From: Ensifer sp. LC163
GTDB lineage: Bacteria; Pseudomonadota; Alphaproteobacteria; Rhizobiales; Rhizobiaceae
Assembly: GCF_001695855.1 (NCBI RefSeq)
Contig: NZ_MBSS01000005.1
Coordinates: forward strand, 105,864-169,863
Direction of reading: 5' to 3'
Length of the DNA stretch: 64,000 bases
Below the pieces are notes generated by a model, which saw only the letters and a list, made by a program, of their open reading frames with translations, did not search any database and had not been told where the DNA came from. The translations under genes and the position numbers were made by a program. Numbering within the stretch: position 1 is the stretch's first letter; each line of letters starts with the position of its first letter. Of this stretch, positions 8,498 through 17,856 are shown in pieces.

Positions 8498-10375
8498 ATG
8501 GTTCGCGTCAGGCGAGAAACCGTCGTCGGTATCCTTTTAACGTCGTTGCCGCTTTTGCTGGCCGCTGCTGTCGCCTCGCTGGCCTTTCCAGGCAGCGGCG
8601 AGCGCCTCGTTACGCTGTTCATGATCAACGTGATCGCGGTGGTCGGTATCGGTATGTATGCCGGCAATTCGGGCATCGTTTCCTTCGGCCATGTCGGCTT
8701 CATGGCGATCGGCGCCTATGCGTCGGGCCTTCTGACCATCAACCCGATCGTTCAGAAGACGGCGCTGCCGCACCTGCCGGAATGGCTGGCCGGCATCGGC
8801 ATGCCGTTCCTGCCGGCGCTTGCCGTGGCGCTCGTGGTCGTGGCATTGGTTGCCGTCCTCATCGGCATTCCCGTCGCGCGCCTTGCCGGATCGTCGGCGT
8901 CGATCGCGACGCTCGGTTTTCTCGTGATCGTCCATGTCGTGCTCGTTGCCTCGACCGACATCACCCGTGGCAGCCAGACCTTCTTCGGCATTCCGCGCGC
9001 GGTCAATCTGTGGGTGGCGCTGCCTTTTGCCGTGGCCGCAATCGCCATTGCCCGTCTCTATCGGGATTCAAGCGCGGGCTTGAAGCTCAGGGCTTCACGC
9101 GAGGACGAGATCGCCTCGACCGCCGTCGGCGTCAACGTCAAGCTCCATCGTTTTGTCGGCTGGGTGCTCGGCGCTATTCTGGCGGGTGCGGCCGGCGCGC
9201 TGCTTGCCCATTTCCTCGGCGCCTTCTCGCCCAAGGACTTTTATTTCAACCTGACCTTCGTTCTGCTCGCCATGCTGATACTTGGCGGCGTCACCACCGT
9301 CTCGGGTGCCGTCGGCGGCACGGCCGTGATCATGCTGATCGTCGAGCTTCTGCGCAAACTCGAAGGCGGCGTCGATCTTGGTTTCGTCACGCTGCCAACC
9401 GTTTTTGGTCTCACGGATATCGGCATCGGCGTCGCGATCCTGGTGGTGATGTACCGCCTGCAGGACGGGCTCTTCGGCGTCAGGGAGCTGGACGAGCGTT
9501 TTGGCTGGCTGAAGCGCTTTACCCCGAAGGCTGCGACATCCTCTGACGGTACGCAAAAGATTGCTGCTATCCCGCCGGGCGGAACGCTCAAGGTCGAGAA
9601 TCTCGGCAAGAAATTCGCCGGCCTCGTTGCGCTGGAAAACGCCAATTTCGAGATCAAACCGGGCCTGGTCACCGGTCTGATCGGCCCGAACGGAGCCGGC
9701 AAGTCGACCCTGATCAACAGCGTTTCGGGCGTCGTGCCGCCGTCGAGCGGCCGCGTGCTAATCGACGGCAAGGACATCGCATCGCTGCCGGTCCACGCCG
9801 TTCCGGTTGCTGGCCTTGCGCGTACCTTCCAGAATATCCGCCTGTTCAAGAACCTGACCGTACTTGAGAACGTCACGGTGGCGGCAAGCGCGCTGAAGGG
9901 CAGTGGCGAGGACCCTATGGAAAGCGCCCGGCTGGTGCTGGCCGAGGTGGGGCTCGACGGCTTTTCCGATCAGCTTGCCGGTACGCTGTCCTATGGCGCG
10001 CAACGTCGTCTCGAGATCGCCCGTGCGCTGGCTCTGAAGCCGCGCTACCTGTTGCTCGATGAGCCGGCGGCCGGGATGAACCCTGCCGAAACGCAGGAGC
10101 TGATGCATGTGCTCGACCGCATCCGCACGAAATACCGCCTCGGCCTGCTCGTCGTCGAGCATGACCTGAAGCTGATCATGCGGCTCTGCGACATCGTCGT
10201 TGTCCTGAACAAGGGCCAGCAGATTGCCATCGGCACGCCGGCGGAGATCCAGGCCAATCCCCATGTGATCGAAGCGTATATCGGCCGTCGCCGCTCGTCG
10301 GCGCAGGCGCCCCGCGGCGCCGTCGAGACTACCAGCCCCCAGGCAGGCATCAGCGGCCTTCACAATCCAGCTTGA
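8498..10375 (+). CDS. Branched-chain-type ABC importer: fused LivM permease and LivG ATPase
   Basis: About 625 residues. The first 330 form a LivM permease with several hydrophobic helices and the signature SFGHVGFMAIGAYASG. A linker leads to a LivG-type ATPase: Walker A GPNGAGKST, ABC signature LSYGAQRR (standard LSGGQ has become LSYGA), Walker B YLLLDEP and the switch His in VVEHD. The ATG at 8498 is favoured over the one at 8492 because GGGGG lies 7 bases upstream of the former. First gene of an importer operon that continues with the binding protein, LivF and LivH. Substrate class is probably amino acids, amides or related amines. Confidence 0.9.
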   Translation: MVRVRRETVVGILLTSLPLLLAAAVASLAFPGSGERLVTLFMINVIAVVGIGMYAGNSGIVSFGHVGFMAIGAYASGLLTINPIVQKTALPHLPEWLAGIGMPFLPALAVALVVVALVAVLIGIPVARLAGSSASIATLGFLVIVHVVLVASTDITRGSQTFFGIPRAVNLWVALPFAVAAIAIARLYRDSSAGLKLRASREDEIASTAVGVNVKLHRFVGWVLGAILAGAAGALLAHFLGAFSPKDFYFNLTFVLLAMLILGGVTTVSGAVGGTAVIMLIVELLRKLEGGVDLGFVTLPTVFGLTDIGIGVAILVVMYRLQDGLFGVRELDERFGWLKRFTPKAATSSDGTQKIAAIPPGGTLKVENLGKKFAGLVALENANFEIKPGLVTGLIGPNGAGKSTLINSVSGVVPPSSGRVLIDGKDIASLPVHAVPVAGLARTFQNIRLFKNLTVLENVTVAASALKGSGEDPMESARLVLAEVGLDGFSDQLAGTLSYGAQRRLEIARALALKPRYLLLDEPAAGMNPAETQELMHVLDRIRTKYRLGLLVVEHDLKLIMRLCDIVVVLNKGQQIAIGTPAEIQANPHVIEAYIGRRRSSAQAPRGAVETTSPQAGISGLHNPA

Positions 10376-10409
10376 TCAGCAAACGAAATCAGAAAGAGGG
10401 AGCTTACCG

Positions 10410-11573
10410 ATGAAATCGAACCTTAGGGCCCTGTGCCTCACCACCGTACTTAGCGGCTTCGTGCTGTCGCCACTGCCGGCGCTTGCCGAGGACTTGGTCA
10501 TCGGCCTTGCCACCGCCCAGACCGGCGGCCTTGCTCCCTACGACCAGCCGTCGCTGAAGGGCCTGGAGATGGCTGTCGAGGAAATCAACGCGGCCGGGGG
10601 CGCTGCCGGCAAGTTCCCGATCAAGCTGGTGGCCAAGGATACCCGCTCCGACGCCGCCCAGACGGCGCTGGTGGCGCAGGAGCTGGTCGATCAGGGTGTC
10701 AAGATCATGATCACGCCCTGCGATGCCGATCCGTCGATCGCCGCCGGCCAGGTGACGCAGGCAGCGCAAATCCCGGCCTTCTCGTTCTGCGCCACGACCC
10801 CGACCATGCCGCTTGCCGTCGGCGATTACATGTTCGGCAACTATCCCGCCGACAACGTCCAGGCCTCGGTGCTTGCTACCTACGCCGTCGAGAAGGGCTA
10901 CAAGAAGGCCTATATCCTCAAGTCTCCTGACAGCGCCTATACGCTGAAGCTTCCGGAATATTTCGGCGAAGCCTTCAAGGCCAAGGGCGGTGAGCTTCTC
11001 GGCGAAGGCACGTTCAGCATGGGCCAGCAGGATTTCGGCGCCGAAGTCACCAAGATCAAGGCGATGAACCCGGCGCCCGATGTCATCATGACCGCTGCCT
11101 ACGAGCCCGATTTCCCGGCCTTCATCCGCCAGCTGCGCGGTGCTGGCGTGACCATCCCGATCCTCGGCAGCGACGGCATCGACTCGCCGACGACCTTCGG
11201 CCTTGGCGCCACCGTCGACGGCGTGGTCTTCACCACGGCCGGCTTTGCCAGTGAAGGCAGCCCGCTCGCCGACTTCAATGTCAAGTACAAGGAAAAGTTC
11301 GGCCAAGTGCCGGATACCGTCTACATCGCCAACGGCTACGATCTCGGCAAGGTCATCGACGCAGCGGTGACCGAAGCCAACAGCATCGACCCGGTCGCCA
11401 TCCGCAACGCCATCGCCTCGCTCGAAAACGTCCAGGGCGTTACCGGCCCGATCAGCTATGCCGGCACGCAAGGCATGCCGTTGCGCTCGGTCTCGCTGGT
11501 CCGCATCGAAGGCGGCAACCGCGAACTGATCAGCCAGGGCGTTCCGGCCGCGGCCGATATTCCGGCCCCCTGA
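10410..11573 (+). CDS. Branched-chain amino-acid-type ABC transporter substrate-binding protein (LivK-like)
   Basis: 387 residues. A Sec signal peptide ends at LPALA before EDLVIG. The mature part has the type I periplasmic binding fold: VIGLATAQTGGLAPYDQ at the start, KGLEMAVEEINAAGG, and PDVIMTAAYEPDFPAFIRQL. GAGGGAG precedes the ATG. The gene is 34 bases after the permease-ATPase fusion. It determines the substrate of the importer; the family binds leucine-type amino acids, amides, urea and others, so the ligand cannot be named. Confidence 0.9.
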   Translation: MKSNLRALCLTTVLSGFVLSPLPALAEDLVIGLATAQTGGLAPYDQPSLKGLEMAVEEINAAGGAAGKFPIKLVAKDTRSDAAQTALVAQELVDQGVKIMITPCDADPSIAAGQVTQAAQIPAFSFCATTPTMPLAVGDYMFGNYPADNVQASVLATYAVEKGYKKAYILKSPDSAYTLKLPEYFGEAFKAKGGELLGEGTFSMGQQDFGAEVTKIKAMNPAPDVIMTAAYEPDFPAFIRQLRGAGVTIPILGSDGIDSPTTFGLGATVDGVVFTTAGFASEGSPLADFNVKYKEKFGQVPDTVYIANGYDLGKVIDAAVTEANSIDPVAIRNAIASLENVQGVTGPISYAGTQGMPLRSVSLVRIEGGNRELISQGVPAAADIPAP

Positions 11574-11664
11574 ACCGTCGCCGCTTGCGGTCTCCGGCAA
11601 GGGTGCCGGAGATCGATCGGCCGCAACTGGCCGCTTCGCAATCCATGGCAAGGACTTTGCCCCG

Positions 11665-12402
11665 ATGATGCACAGTGAAATTCCAGCTCAGAAGCCCTTG
11701 CTCGAGGTCAGCGGCCTTAAGGTCGCCTATGGTGCCGTCGAGGCGTTGAAGGGCGTCGATCTCACCGTCGGCAAGGGACAGATCGTCACGCTGCTCGGTG
11801 CCAACGGTGCCGGCAAGAGCTCGACGCTGAATGCACTGGTGGGCCTGGCGGCAAAGAAGGCGGGGCGGGTTTCCTTCAACGGCCAGGACATTTCCGGCCT
11901 GCCGCCGGAACAGATCGTCAGGCTCGGCATGACGCTGACGCCGGAAGGCCGACGCATCTTTCCAAGCCTGACGGTGGACGAACACCTGTTGCTCGGCGGC
12001 GCCATGCACAAGGCGCGCGGCGCGATCTCCGACGTGCGCGAAGACATGCTGTCACGCTTCCCGATCCTGAAGGAGCGCCTCGGCCAGAAGGCGGGTTCGC
12101 TCTCCGGGGGCGAGCAGCAGATGCTGGCAATCGCCCGCTCGATGATGTCGTCGCCCGACCTGCTGCTGCTCGACGAACCGTCGCTTGGCCTCGCGCCGCA
12201 GGTGGTCGATCTGATCTTCGACCTGATCGCCGGTCTGCGCCAGAAAGGTCTGACGATCCTGCTCGTCGAGCAGAACGTCGCGCTTTCGCTTGAAATCGCC
12301 GACGCCGGCTATGTCATGGCGAACGGACGCATCGTGCTCTCCGGCACCGCCGCCGAGCTTCGCAACTCAACCGAAATCCAGGGTGCCTATCTCGGCGCTT
12401 GA
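11665..12402 (+). CDS. Branched-chain-type ABC transporter ATP-binding protein LivF
   Basis: 245 residues with Walker A GANGAGKSS, signature LSGGEQQML, Walker B LLLDEPSLGLAP and switch His replaced by Gln in LLVEQN, which is normal for LivF. Length and order fit the family. It is the second ATPase of the importer, pairing with the LivG half of the upstream fusion. Two adjacent ATGs (11665 and 11668) are possible; AAGGAC lies upstream. The next gene, livH, starts 25 bases after its stop. Confidence 0.9.
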   Translation: MMHSEIPAQKPLLEVSGLKVAYGAVEALKGVDLTVGKGQIVTLLGANGAGKSSTLNALVGLAAKKAGRVSFNGQDISGLPPEQIVRLGMTLTPEGRRIFPSLTVDEHLLLGGAMHKARGAISDVREDMLSRFPILKERLGQKAGSLSGGEQQMLAIARSMMSSPDLLLLDEPSLGLAPQVVDLIFDLIAGLRQKGLTILLVEQNVALSLEIADAGYVMANGRIVLSGTAAELRNSTEIQGAYLGA

Positions 12403-12427
12403 GGCCGGGGGCAAAGAGGTCACAACG

Positions 12428-13315
12428 ATGGACATGTTCCTGCAGCAGCTGGTCAACGCGCTGAGCCTCGGCGGCACCTATGCGCTTCTCGCGCTTGGGC
12501 TCGCGGTCGTCTTCTCGATCATGGGGCTGATCAATTTCGCCCATGGCGAACTGATGACGGCGGCCGGCTACGGCTTATGTTTCGCCCTGCTGCTGGGCCT
12601 GCCGTTCCCGCTCGCCATCTTCGGCGCGCTGATGATTGCCGTAGTGCTCGCCATGCTGATGGAGCGCGTCGCCTTCCGGCCGGTGCGCGGTGCCAGCGGC
12701 ACGACGCTGCTTCTCACCAGCTTTGCCGTCAGCGCCATCCTGCGCGTCATCTTCCAGAATTTCATTTCGGCGCGGCCGAAACCGGTGCCGATGCCGGAGA
12801 GCTTTTCCGGAACGATCGAGATCGGCGGTCTCCATCTCGGCCTCATCCAGGGCACGTCGATCCTTGTCACCGTCATCATGCTCGTCGGGCTCAACCTCTT
12901 CCTGCGCACGACCGTTCTCGGTCGGGCGATGCGCGCGGCGTCTGAGGATTTCGCCATCGTCCGGCTGATGGGCATTCGCGCCAATGCCGTGGTGGCGACT
13001 GCCTTTGCGATTTCCGGCCTGCTGGCGGGTGTGGCAGGCATTCTCTGGGTGGCGCAACGCGGCAGCGTCGATCCGCTGATGGGTTTCCTGCCGGTGTTGA
13101 AGGCTTTCATCGCCGCGATCATCGGCGGGCTCGGCAGCCTTTCCGGTGCCGTTGCCGGCGGCTTCCTGCTCGGCTTCATCGAGGTGTTCCTGCAGGCCTA
13201 TCTGCCCGAAAGCCTGCTCAGCTACCGCGATGCCTTCACCATCCTGCTCGTCATCGGCGTGCTTCTCTTCGCGCCGCAGGGGCTGCTTGCGCGCAAGACG
13301 ATCGTCAAGCTCTGA
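12428..13315 (+). CDS. Branched-chain-type ABC transporter permease LivH
   Basis: 295 residues, eight or so hydrophobic helices. The N-terminus LVNALSLGGTYALLALG followed by MGLINFAHGELMT is the LivH signature. The ATG at 12428 is chosen because AGAGG lies about 7 bases upstream and the protein then begins exactly where family members do; the reading frame is open further upstream inside livF. Last gene of the importer operon, followed by a strong hairpin. Confidence 0.9.
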   Translation: MDMFLQQLVNALSLGGTYALLALGLAVVFSIMGLINFAHGELMTAAGYGLCFALLLGLPFPLAIFGALMIAVVLAMLMERVAFRPVRGASGTTLLLTSFAVSAILRVIFQNFISARPKPVPMPESFSGTIEIGGLHLGLIQGTSILVTVIMLVGLNLFLRTTVLGRAMRAASEDFAIVRLMGIRANAVVATAFAISGLLAGVAGILWVAQRGSVDPLMGFLPVLKAFIAAIIGGLGSLSGAVAGGFLLGFIEVFLQAYLPESLLSYRDAFTILLVIGVLLFAPQGLLARKTIVKL

Positions 13316-13343
13316 TCGCCAGAGCGATCATTTCAACTCGAAA

Positions 13344-13379
13344 GCAAAGGCCGTGAGGGTTTTCTCTCGCGGCCTTTGC
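13344..13379 (+). terminator. Terminator hairpin after livH
   Basis: A 14-base stem (13344-13357 with 13366-13379, one mismatch, GCAAAGGCCG type) closes an 8-base loop. The T-run afterwards is weak. It ends the importer operon. Confidence 0.7.
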
Positions 13380-13505
13380 ATTTGCTTGAAGGGTATTCTT
13401 TCCGGCGAATGCCCTGTGGCGACGAACCGGTCCAAGGAACGCAAGCGCGGGGCGGGCGCACCGCTTGCCGTCGCCGACGATTGCGCCGGGTGCCAACACA
13501 AAAAA

Positions 13506-13533
13506 AACGCCGCGGGGAGGAGCCCGCGGCGTT
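13506..13533 (-). terminator. Rho-independent terminator of the AapJ-like gene
   Basis: Perfect 11-base stem AACGCCGCGGG (13506-13516) with CCCGCGGCGTT (13523-13533), 6-base loop. Read on the minus strand it is followed by a run of T (the A-run at 13499-13507), so it terminates the gene at 13554-14564. Confidence 0.85.
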
Positions 13534-13553
13534 CGATGGCGTGGAGCGTGCAA

Positions 13554-14564
13554 TCAGCGCGCCGGCGGCGCGTACATCAGACCGCCCTGGCTCCACAGCT
13601 TGTTGAGGCCGCGGTCGATCTTGAGCGCGCTGTCCTTGCCGAGATGTTTTTCGAAAACCTCGCCGTAGTTGCCGACGGCGGAGATCGCCTGGAAGGCCCA
13701 TGTCGGACCGAGGCCCAGCGCCTTGCCGGCCTCGTTGTCGATGCCGAGAAAGCGCTTCTGGCCGACGGTGCCGCTTTCCTGCAGCTTGGCGGCGTTCTCC
13801 TTGGTGATGCCCAGCTCTTCGGCTTCGATCATCGCGAACAATGTCCAGCGCACGACCTTGAACCACTGCTCGTCACCCTGGCGAACGGCCGGTCCGAGCG
13901 GTTCCTTCGAGATGACTTCGGGCAGCACGACGAAGCGGTCCGGGTCGTTCAGTGTCAGGCGCTGGGCGTAGAGCGCCGAGGCGTCGGTCGAATAGACGTC
14001 GCAACGTGCGGTGTTGAAGGCCTGGACCGTCTGGTCGGGCTTTTCAAACGCGATGACCTGGTACTGGATGTTGTTAGAGCTGAAGTAGTCGGCCATGTTC
14101 TGCTCGGTGGTCGTGCCGGTTTCCGTGCAGATGGAGGCACCCGAGAGTTCCTTGACGCTCTTCACGCCGAGGTCGTTACGCACCATGAAGGCTTGGCCGT
14201 CATAGTAGTTGACGCCGACGAAGCTCATGCCGAGATCGCTGTCGCGCGACAGCGTCCAGGTGGTCTGGCGCGACAGCAGATCGACTTCGCCCGACTGCAA
14301 CGCGGTGAAGCGCTCCTTGGTCGAGAGCGGCACATATTTCACCTTGTCCGGGTTGCCGAGCGCGGCGGCGGCGACCGCGCGGCAGAAGTCGATGTCGAAG
14401 CCGCTCCATTCGCCCTTATCGTTCGGCGCGGAAAAGCCGAGCACGCCCTGGCTGACGCCACAGCGGAGTTCACCGCGTTCCTTGACGACATCGAGCGTGG
14501 CAGCGCTGGCTGCCGTTCCGGCGAGAAATGCCGCACTGGCAAGTGCTAGAATTCCTGATTTCAT
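13554..14564 (-). CDS. Polar amino-acid-type ABC transporter substrate-binding protein (AapJ/BztA-like), orphan
   Basis: 336 residues with a Sec signal peptide (cleavage near ASAA). The type II binding-protein fold of the general L-amino-acid transporter family shows in GELRCGVSQGVLGFS, GFDIDFCRAVAAA and DLLSRQTTWTLSRD. GAGGAG precedes the ATG. No AapQ/M/P-type permease or ATPase is adjacent, so it must use a transporter encoded elsewhere, or act only as a sensor or scavenger. Its place next to the second kinase/phospho-lyase fusion suggests that it binds the same amino compound. Confidence 0.88.
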   Translation of the reverse strand: MKSGILALASAAFLAGTAASAATLDVVKERGELRCGVSQGVLGFSAPNDKGEWSGFDIDFCRAVAAAALGNPDKVKYVPLSTKERFTALQSGEVDLLSRQTTWTLSRDSDLGMSFVGVNYYDGQAFMVRNDLGVKSVKELSGASICTETGTTTEQNMADYFSSNNIQYQVIAFEKPDQTVQAFNTARCDVYSTDASALYAQRLTLNDPDRFVVLPEVISKEPLGPAVRQGDEQWFKVVRWTLFAMIEAEELGITKENAAKLQESGTVGQKRFLGIDNEAGKALGLGPTWAFQAISAVGNYGEVFEKHLGKDSALKIDRGLNKLWSQGGLMYAPPAR

Positions 14565-14673
14565 TGTCCTGTTCTCCTCTTGTTATGCTGTTATGAAGGC
14601 ATGCGTCTTCGATGCCGGGGCGCGTGCGCGTCCCGGCCAACTGGTTTTGGTTTCGGCGTTGTTCTGCTCGACC

Positions 14674-17600
14674 TCAGCCGAGCTTCTTGCTCACATCCGC
14701 AAAGGTCTCCTCGAGAACCGCGAGCAGATGGTCGGCATCGCGCTTCGAGAAGATCATCGGCGGGCGCATCTTCAAGACGTTGTCATGCGGCCCTTCGGTG
14801 CCCATCAGTACGCCGCGCTGGCGTGCGCCGTTGGAAACCGCCCGGGCAAATTCGGTGGCGGGCGCCTTGGTCTTGCGATCGCTGACCAGTTCGATGCCGA
14901 GGAACAGCCCCATGCCACGGACGTCGCCGATCACCTCGTAACGCGCCTGCATCGCACGGAAGGAGTTGATGAGATAGTTGCCGATGGCAAATGCGTTGCC
15001 GCGCAGGTCCTGGCCCTCGATGACGTCGAGCACCGCAAGGCCGACGGCGCAGGAAACCGGGTTTCCGCCGAAAGTGTTGAAGTACTCCATACCGTTGTTG
15101 AAGCTGTCGGTGACCTCGCGGGTGGTGACGACGGCCGCCAGCGGATGGCCGTCGCCGATCGGCTTGCCCATGGTGACGATGTCGGGAACCACGCCCTGGG
15201 TCTCGAAGGCCCACCAATGGCTGCCGACACGGCCGAAGCCGACCTGGACCTCGTCGGCGATGCAGACGCCGCCGGCATCGCGCACCAGGCGATAGACTTC
15301 CTTGAGGTAGCCATCGGGCAGGAACACCTGGCCGGCGACGCTCGGGATCGATTCCGCGATGAAGAAGCCGAGGCCCTCGCCCTTCGCCTGCATGGCGGCG
15401 ATCTGTTCGGCGACGCTTTCGGCAAAACGCTTGCCGTGTTCCTCGGCCGGCCAGTCGGCGGGCGCGCGATAGCTGTCGGGAACGGCAGCGACATGGACAT
15501 GCGGCTTCGGGCCCTTGCCGCCCTTGCGACGGAATTTGTAGGGGCTGATGTCGATCAGCTCCTGCGTCGTGCCGTGATAGGACCAGTCGAGCGTAATCGC
15601 ATTTTCGCGGCCCGTATGCGTGCGCATCAGGCGCAGCGCCAGGCTGTTGGCCTCCGAGCCGCTGTTGACGAAGCCGGCGACCGTCAACTCCCCAGGTAGC
15701 GTCGCCGTCAGCCGTTCGGCATAGGCGACGATGTTGTCGTGCAGATAGCGGGTATTGGTGTTGAGGATCGCCGCCTGCTTGGCCATCGCCTCGACGACTG
15801 CGGGATGGGCGTGGCCGATGTGGCAGACATTGTTGAAGCAGTCGAGATAGGCGCGGCCGCTGTCGTCGATCAGCCAGACACCTTCGCCGCGCACGAACTT
15901 GATCGGCTTCTCGTAGGAGATCGACAGGTTCGGCAGCAGCAATTCCTTGCGCAGCTTGACGATCTCGTCATGCGCACGACCGCTCTTGGTATAAAACTCC
16001 TCGGCAATGCCGGCAAAGGTGCGCGCATCGGGGAAGAGTTCGCCCCAGACGTCGAGATATTGCGGTTCGCCGACGCCGAGGATTTCGGTCGCCGAAAGGC
16101 TGGTATCGATCGAAAGCTGCAGGTGCAGGTGCGGCGCCCAGCCGCCGTTCTCCTTTGGGGCACCCATTTCACCGACGAGCGCGCCGGCTTCCAGCCTGTC
16201 GCCAGCCTTGATCCGGCCCATCGCCTCGTGCGCCAGATGACCCCAGAGCGACACGAAGGGCGGGCAGCCCTCCGGCTCGTGACGAAGCGCAATCAGGCAA
16301 CCGTAACCGAGCGGGTCTTTTTCGATCTCGACGCTGACGACAGTGGCGGCGATCGGCGTGAACACCTTGGTGCCGGCCGCCATGAACAGGTCGAGCCCGA
16401 GATGGCAGGTACGGCGGGTATTCTCGATCAGCCGCGAGACGAACATCTCGCCGGAATAGACGGTGCGGGGCTCGCCCCAGGGGCCGACGCCGAGATCGAT
16501 GCCGTTCTCGCGGCAATAGTCTTCCCAGATCGCCTGCGCTTCATCCGGTTGTTCGCCGGCGGATTTCACCGTCATCGGATGGTTCGGGTCGCCATAGGGC
16601 ACGAGGGCTGCTGGATAGGTCGCGGCCGGGCGTTCGAGCAGCGGCGCAAGCGTCTTGCGGTTGCCGGCGATCCAGGCAGTAACGCCATGCGCGCCGGGGG
16701 CTGCCGCAAAGCCGCAGGCCTTGCGCAGGATCGCGGTGGCGAAGCGTGGGTTCATCCGGTCGAGCTTGCGCAACAGCGTCCAGGCCGGCTTTTCGCTGAT
16801 GGCGAGATAGGGGTTGTCGGCCGTGTGGGCGCGACGCGAGGCCGAGATTGTCACCGAGGTGACGAGCCGCATGGCGATGAGGTCGAAGAGCAGATCGACT
16901 TCTTCCTCGAGCAGCGGATATTCCGTGTGGTAGCCGCGGGCGATCGCGGCCGTGGCGCCGATCGGATCGGGATGGTCGAGACCGGCATAGGCGGCCGCGA
17001 TTGCAACCTCGGCGATGACGGGCGCATAGAGCGCGTCGCCGAAGTCGATCAGCCCGGAGATGCGGTCATGATCGGCCTTGTCGACGAGCACGTTCCAGTC
17101 GTTGGCGTCGTTGTGGATGACGGCCGAACGCAGCGTCGCCAGTTTCGGCTCCACCGTCCTCGCAAAGCGGGCAAGAAAACGCTCGAGCATCGCCCGGTCT
17201 TCAGGGGCCGCAACATGGCCCAGCCTGTCCTTGGAACGGCCGGCCCTGCGAATGTCCCAGTCGAGGTCGCGCAGCGCGCCCGGATGCATGAAGCCTTTCA
17301 ACGCGGCGTCGAAGCGGCCAAGCATTTGGCCGAGCGATTGGAGCGCGCCGGCGCTGCGACCGGTTTCGGCGAGCGGGACACCCGACACCCAGCTGACGAG
17401 ACGCAGCCTGTGGCGGACGCCGTGGGCGCTGGTGGTTTCGGCAAGGCTGCTGCCGGCCAATGTCGGCCGGATGTGCGGCACCGGCAATTCGGCGGCAAAG
17501 GTTCCGACATGGTTGAGCAGCGCCGTCTGGAAGTCGCTCTCGACCTCGGGCTCGGCGGCATTGACAATCTTCAGGATATAGGTGGCACCGTCTGCGGCCT

Positions 17601-17730
17601 CGACCTTGAAGTTCTGGTCGCGTTCGCTGGCGAGCAGCGAAAGCGTACCGGAAAGGCCGTAATGCTGCTGGAGCAGTCCCGCAGCCTGGTCGATGGAAAA
17701 GTCTGGTGTCGTCTTCAGCATATCGTTCAT
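14674..17730 (-). CDS. Fused APH-type kinase / M23 metallopeptidase-like domain / class III PLP enzyme (amino-alcohol kinase-phospho-lyase)
   Basis: 1018 residues. Residues about 1-360: APH kinase with HNDANDWN (H206, D208, N213) and LIDFGD. Residues about 425-560: M23-like domain with all family zinc ligands intact, HLGLD (H443, D447), a GHL segment and HLH (H534, H536). Residues about 580-1018: class III PLP enzyme with [17 protein letters not shown] and Schiff-base K856 in [10 protein letters not shown]. The ATG at 17730 is chosen for its GAGGG SD; an in-frame extension to 17841 would cross the shared promoter. It is the paralogue of 242-3169, divergent from an Lrp regulator. Inferred activity: phosphorylation of an amino alcohol or hydroxylysine-like compound, then release of ammonia and phosphate. 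Confidence 0.87.
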   Translation of the reverse strand: MNDMLKTTPDFSIDQAAGLLQQHYGLSGTLSLLASERDQNFKVEAADGATYILKIVNAAEPEVESDFQTALLNHVGTFAAELPVPHIRPTLAGSSLAETTSAHGVRHRLRLVSWVSGVPLAETGRSAGALQSLGQMLGRFDAALKGFMHPGALRDLDWDIRRAGRSKDRLGHVAAPEDRAMLERFLARFARTVEPKLATLRSAVIHNDANDWNVLVDKADHDRISGLIDFGDALYAPVIAEVAIAAAYAGLDHPDPIGATAAIARGYHTEYPLLEEEVDLLFDLIAMRLVTSVTISASRRAHTADNPYLAISEKPAWTLLRKLDRMNPRFATAILRKACGFAAAPGAHGVTAWIAGNRKTLAPLLERPAATYPAALVPYGDPNHPMTVKSAGEQPDEAQAIWEDYCRENGIDLGVGPWGEPRTVYSGEMFVSRLIENTRRTCHLGLDLFMAAGTKVFTPIAATVVSVEIEKDPLGYGCLIALRHEPEGCPPFVSLWGHLAHEAMGRIKAGDRLEAGALVGEMGAPKENGGWAPHLHLQLSIDTSLSATEILGVGEPQYLDVWGELFPDARTFAGIAEEFYTKSGRAHDEIVKLRKELLLPNLSISYEKPIKFVRGEGVWLIDDSGRAYLDCFNNVCHIGHAHPAVVEAMAKQAAILNTNTRYLHDNIVAYAERLTATLPGELTVAGFVNSGSEANSLALRLMRTHTGRENAITLDWSYHGTTQELIDISPYKFRRKGGKGPKPHVHVAAVPDSYRAPADWPAEEHGKRFAESVAEQIAAMQAKGEGLGFFIAESIPSVAGQVFLPDGYLKEVYRLVRDAGGVCIADEVQVGFGRVGSHWWAFETQGVVPDIVTMGKPIGDGHPLAAVVTTREVTDSFNNGMEYFNTFGGNPVSCAVGLAVLDVIEGQDLRGNAFAIGNYLINSFRAMQARYEVIGDVRGMGLFLGIELVSDRKTKAPATEFARAVSNGARQRGVLMGTEGPHDNVLKMRPPMIFSKRDADHLLAVLEETFADVSKKLG

Positions 17731-17780
17731 GGGAACCCTCGTCATACAGGCAGAGTTGCACGAGCCGCCGACGCATGCAT

Positions 17781-17819
17781 CCGGCAATATGCCGGTTGCA
17801 CCGGCATTATGTTTATAAT
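17781..17819. promoter_or_regulatory. Triple CCGGCA half-site operator with -10 box, lrp-type/fusion divergent promoter
   Basis: CCGGCA (17781-17786), TGCCGG (17790-17795) and CCGGCA (17801-17806) form two overlapping inverted repeats, each with a 3-5-base centre. The second has 8-base arms (ATGCCGGT at 17789-17796 and ACCGGCAT at 17800-17807). A perfect TATAAT follows at 17814-17819, 38 bases before the regulator ATG. Lrp-family proteins usually bind palindromes of this sort, so autoregulation and control of the divergent fusion are likely. Confidence 0.6.
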
Positions 17820-17856
17820 AACCGTCATCTTGTCGGCGCACTCGGAGGCGGAAACC

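Noticed and set aside
15739..17856. A long plus-strand frame running into the Lrp gene
   Set aside because: It is antisense to the 1018-residue fusion and has no domain of its own. Only the part from the ATG at 17857, with a good SD, is the real gene.
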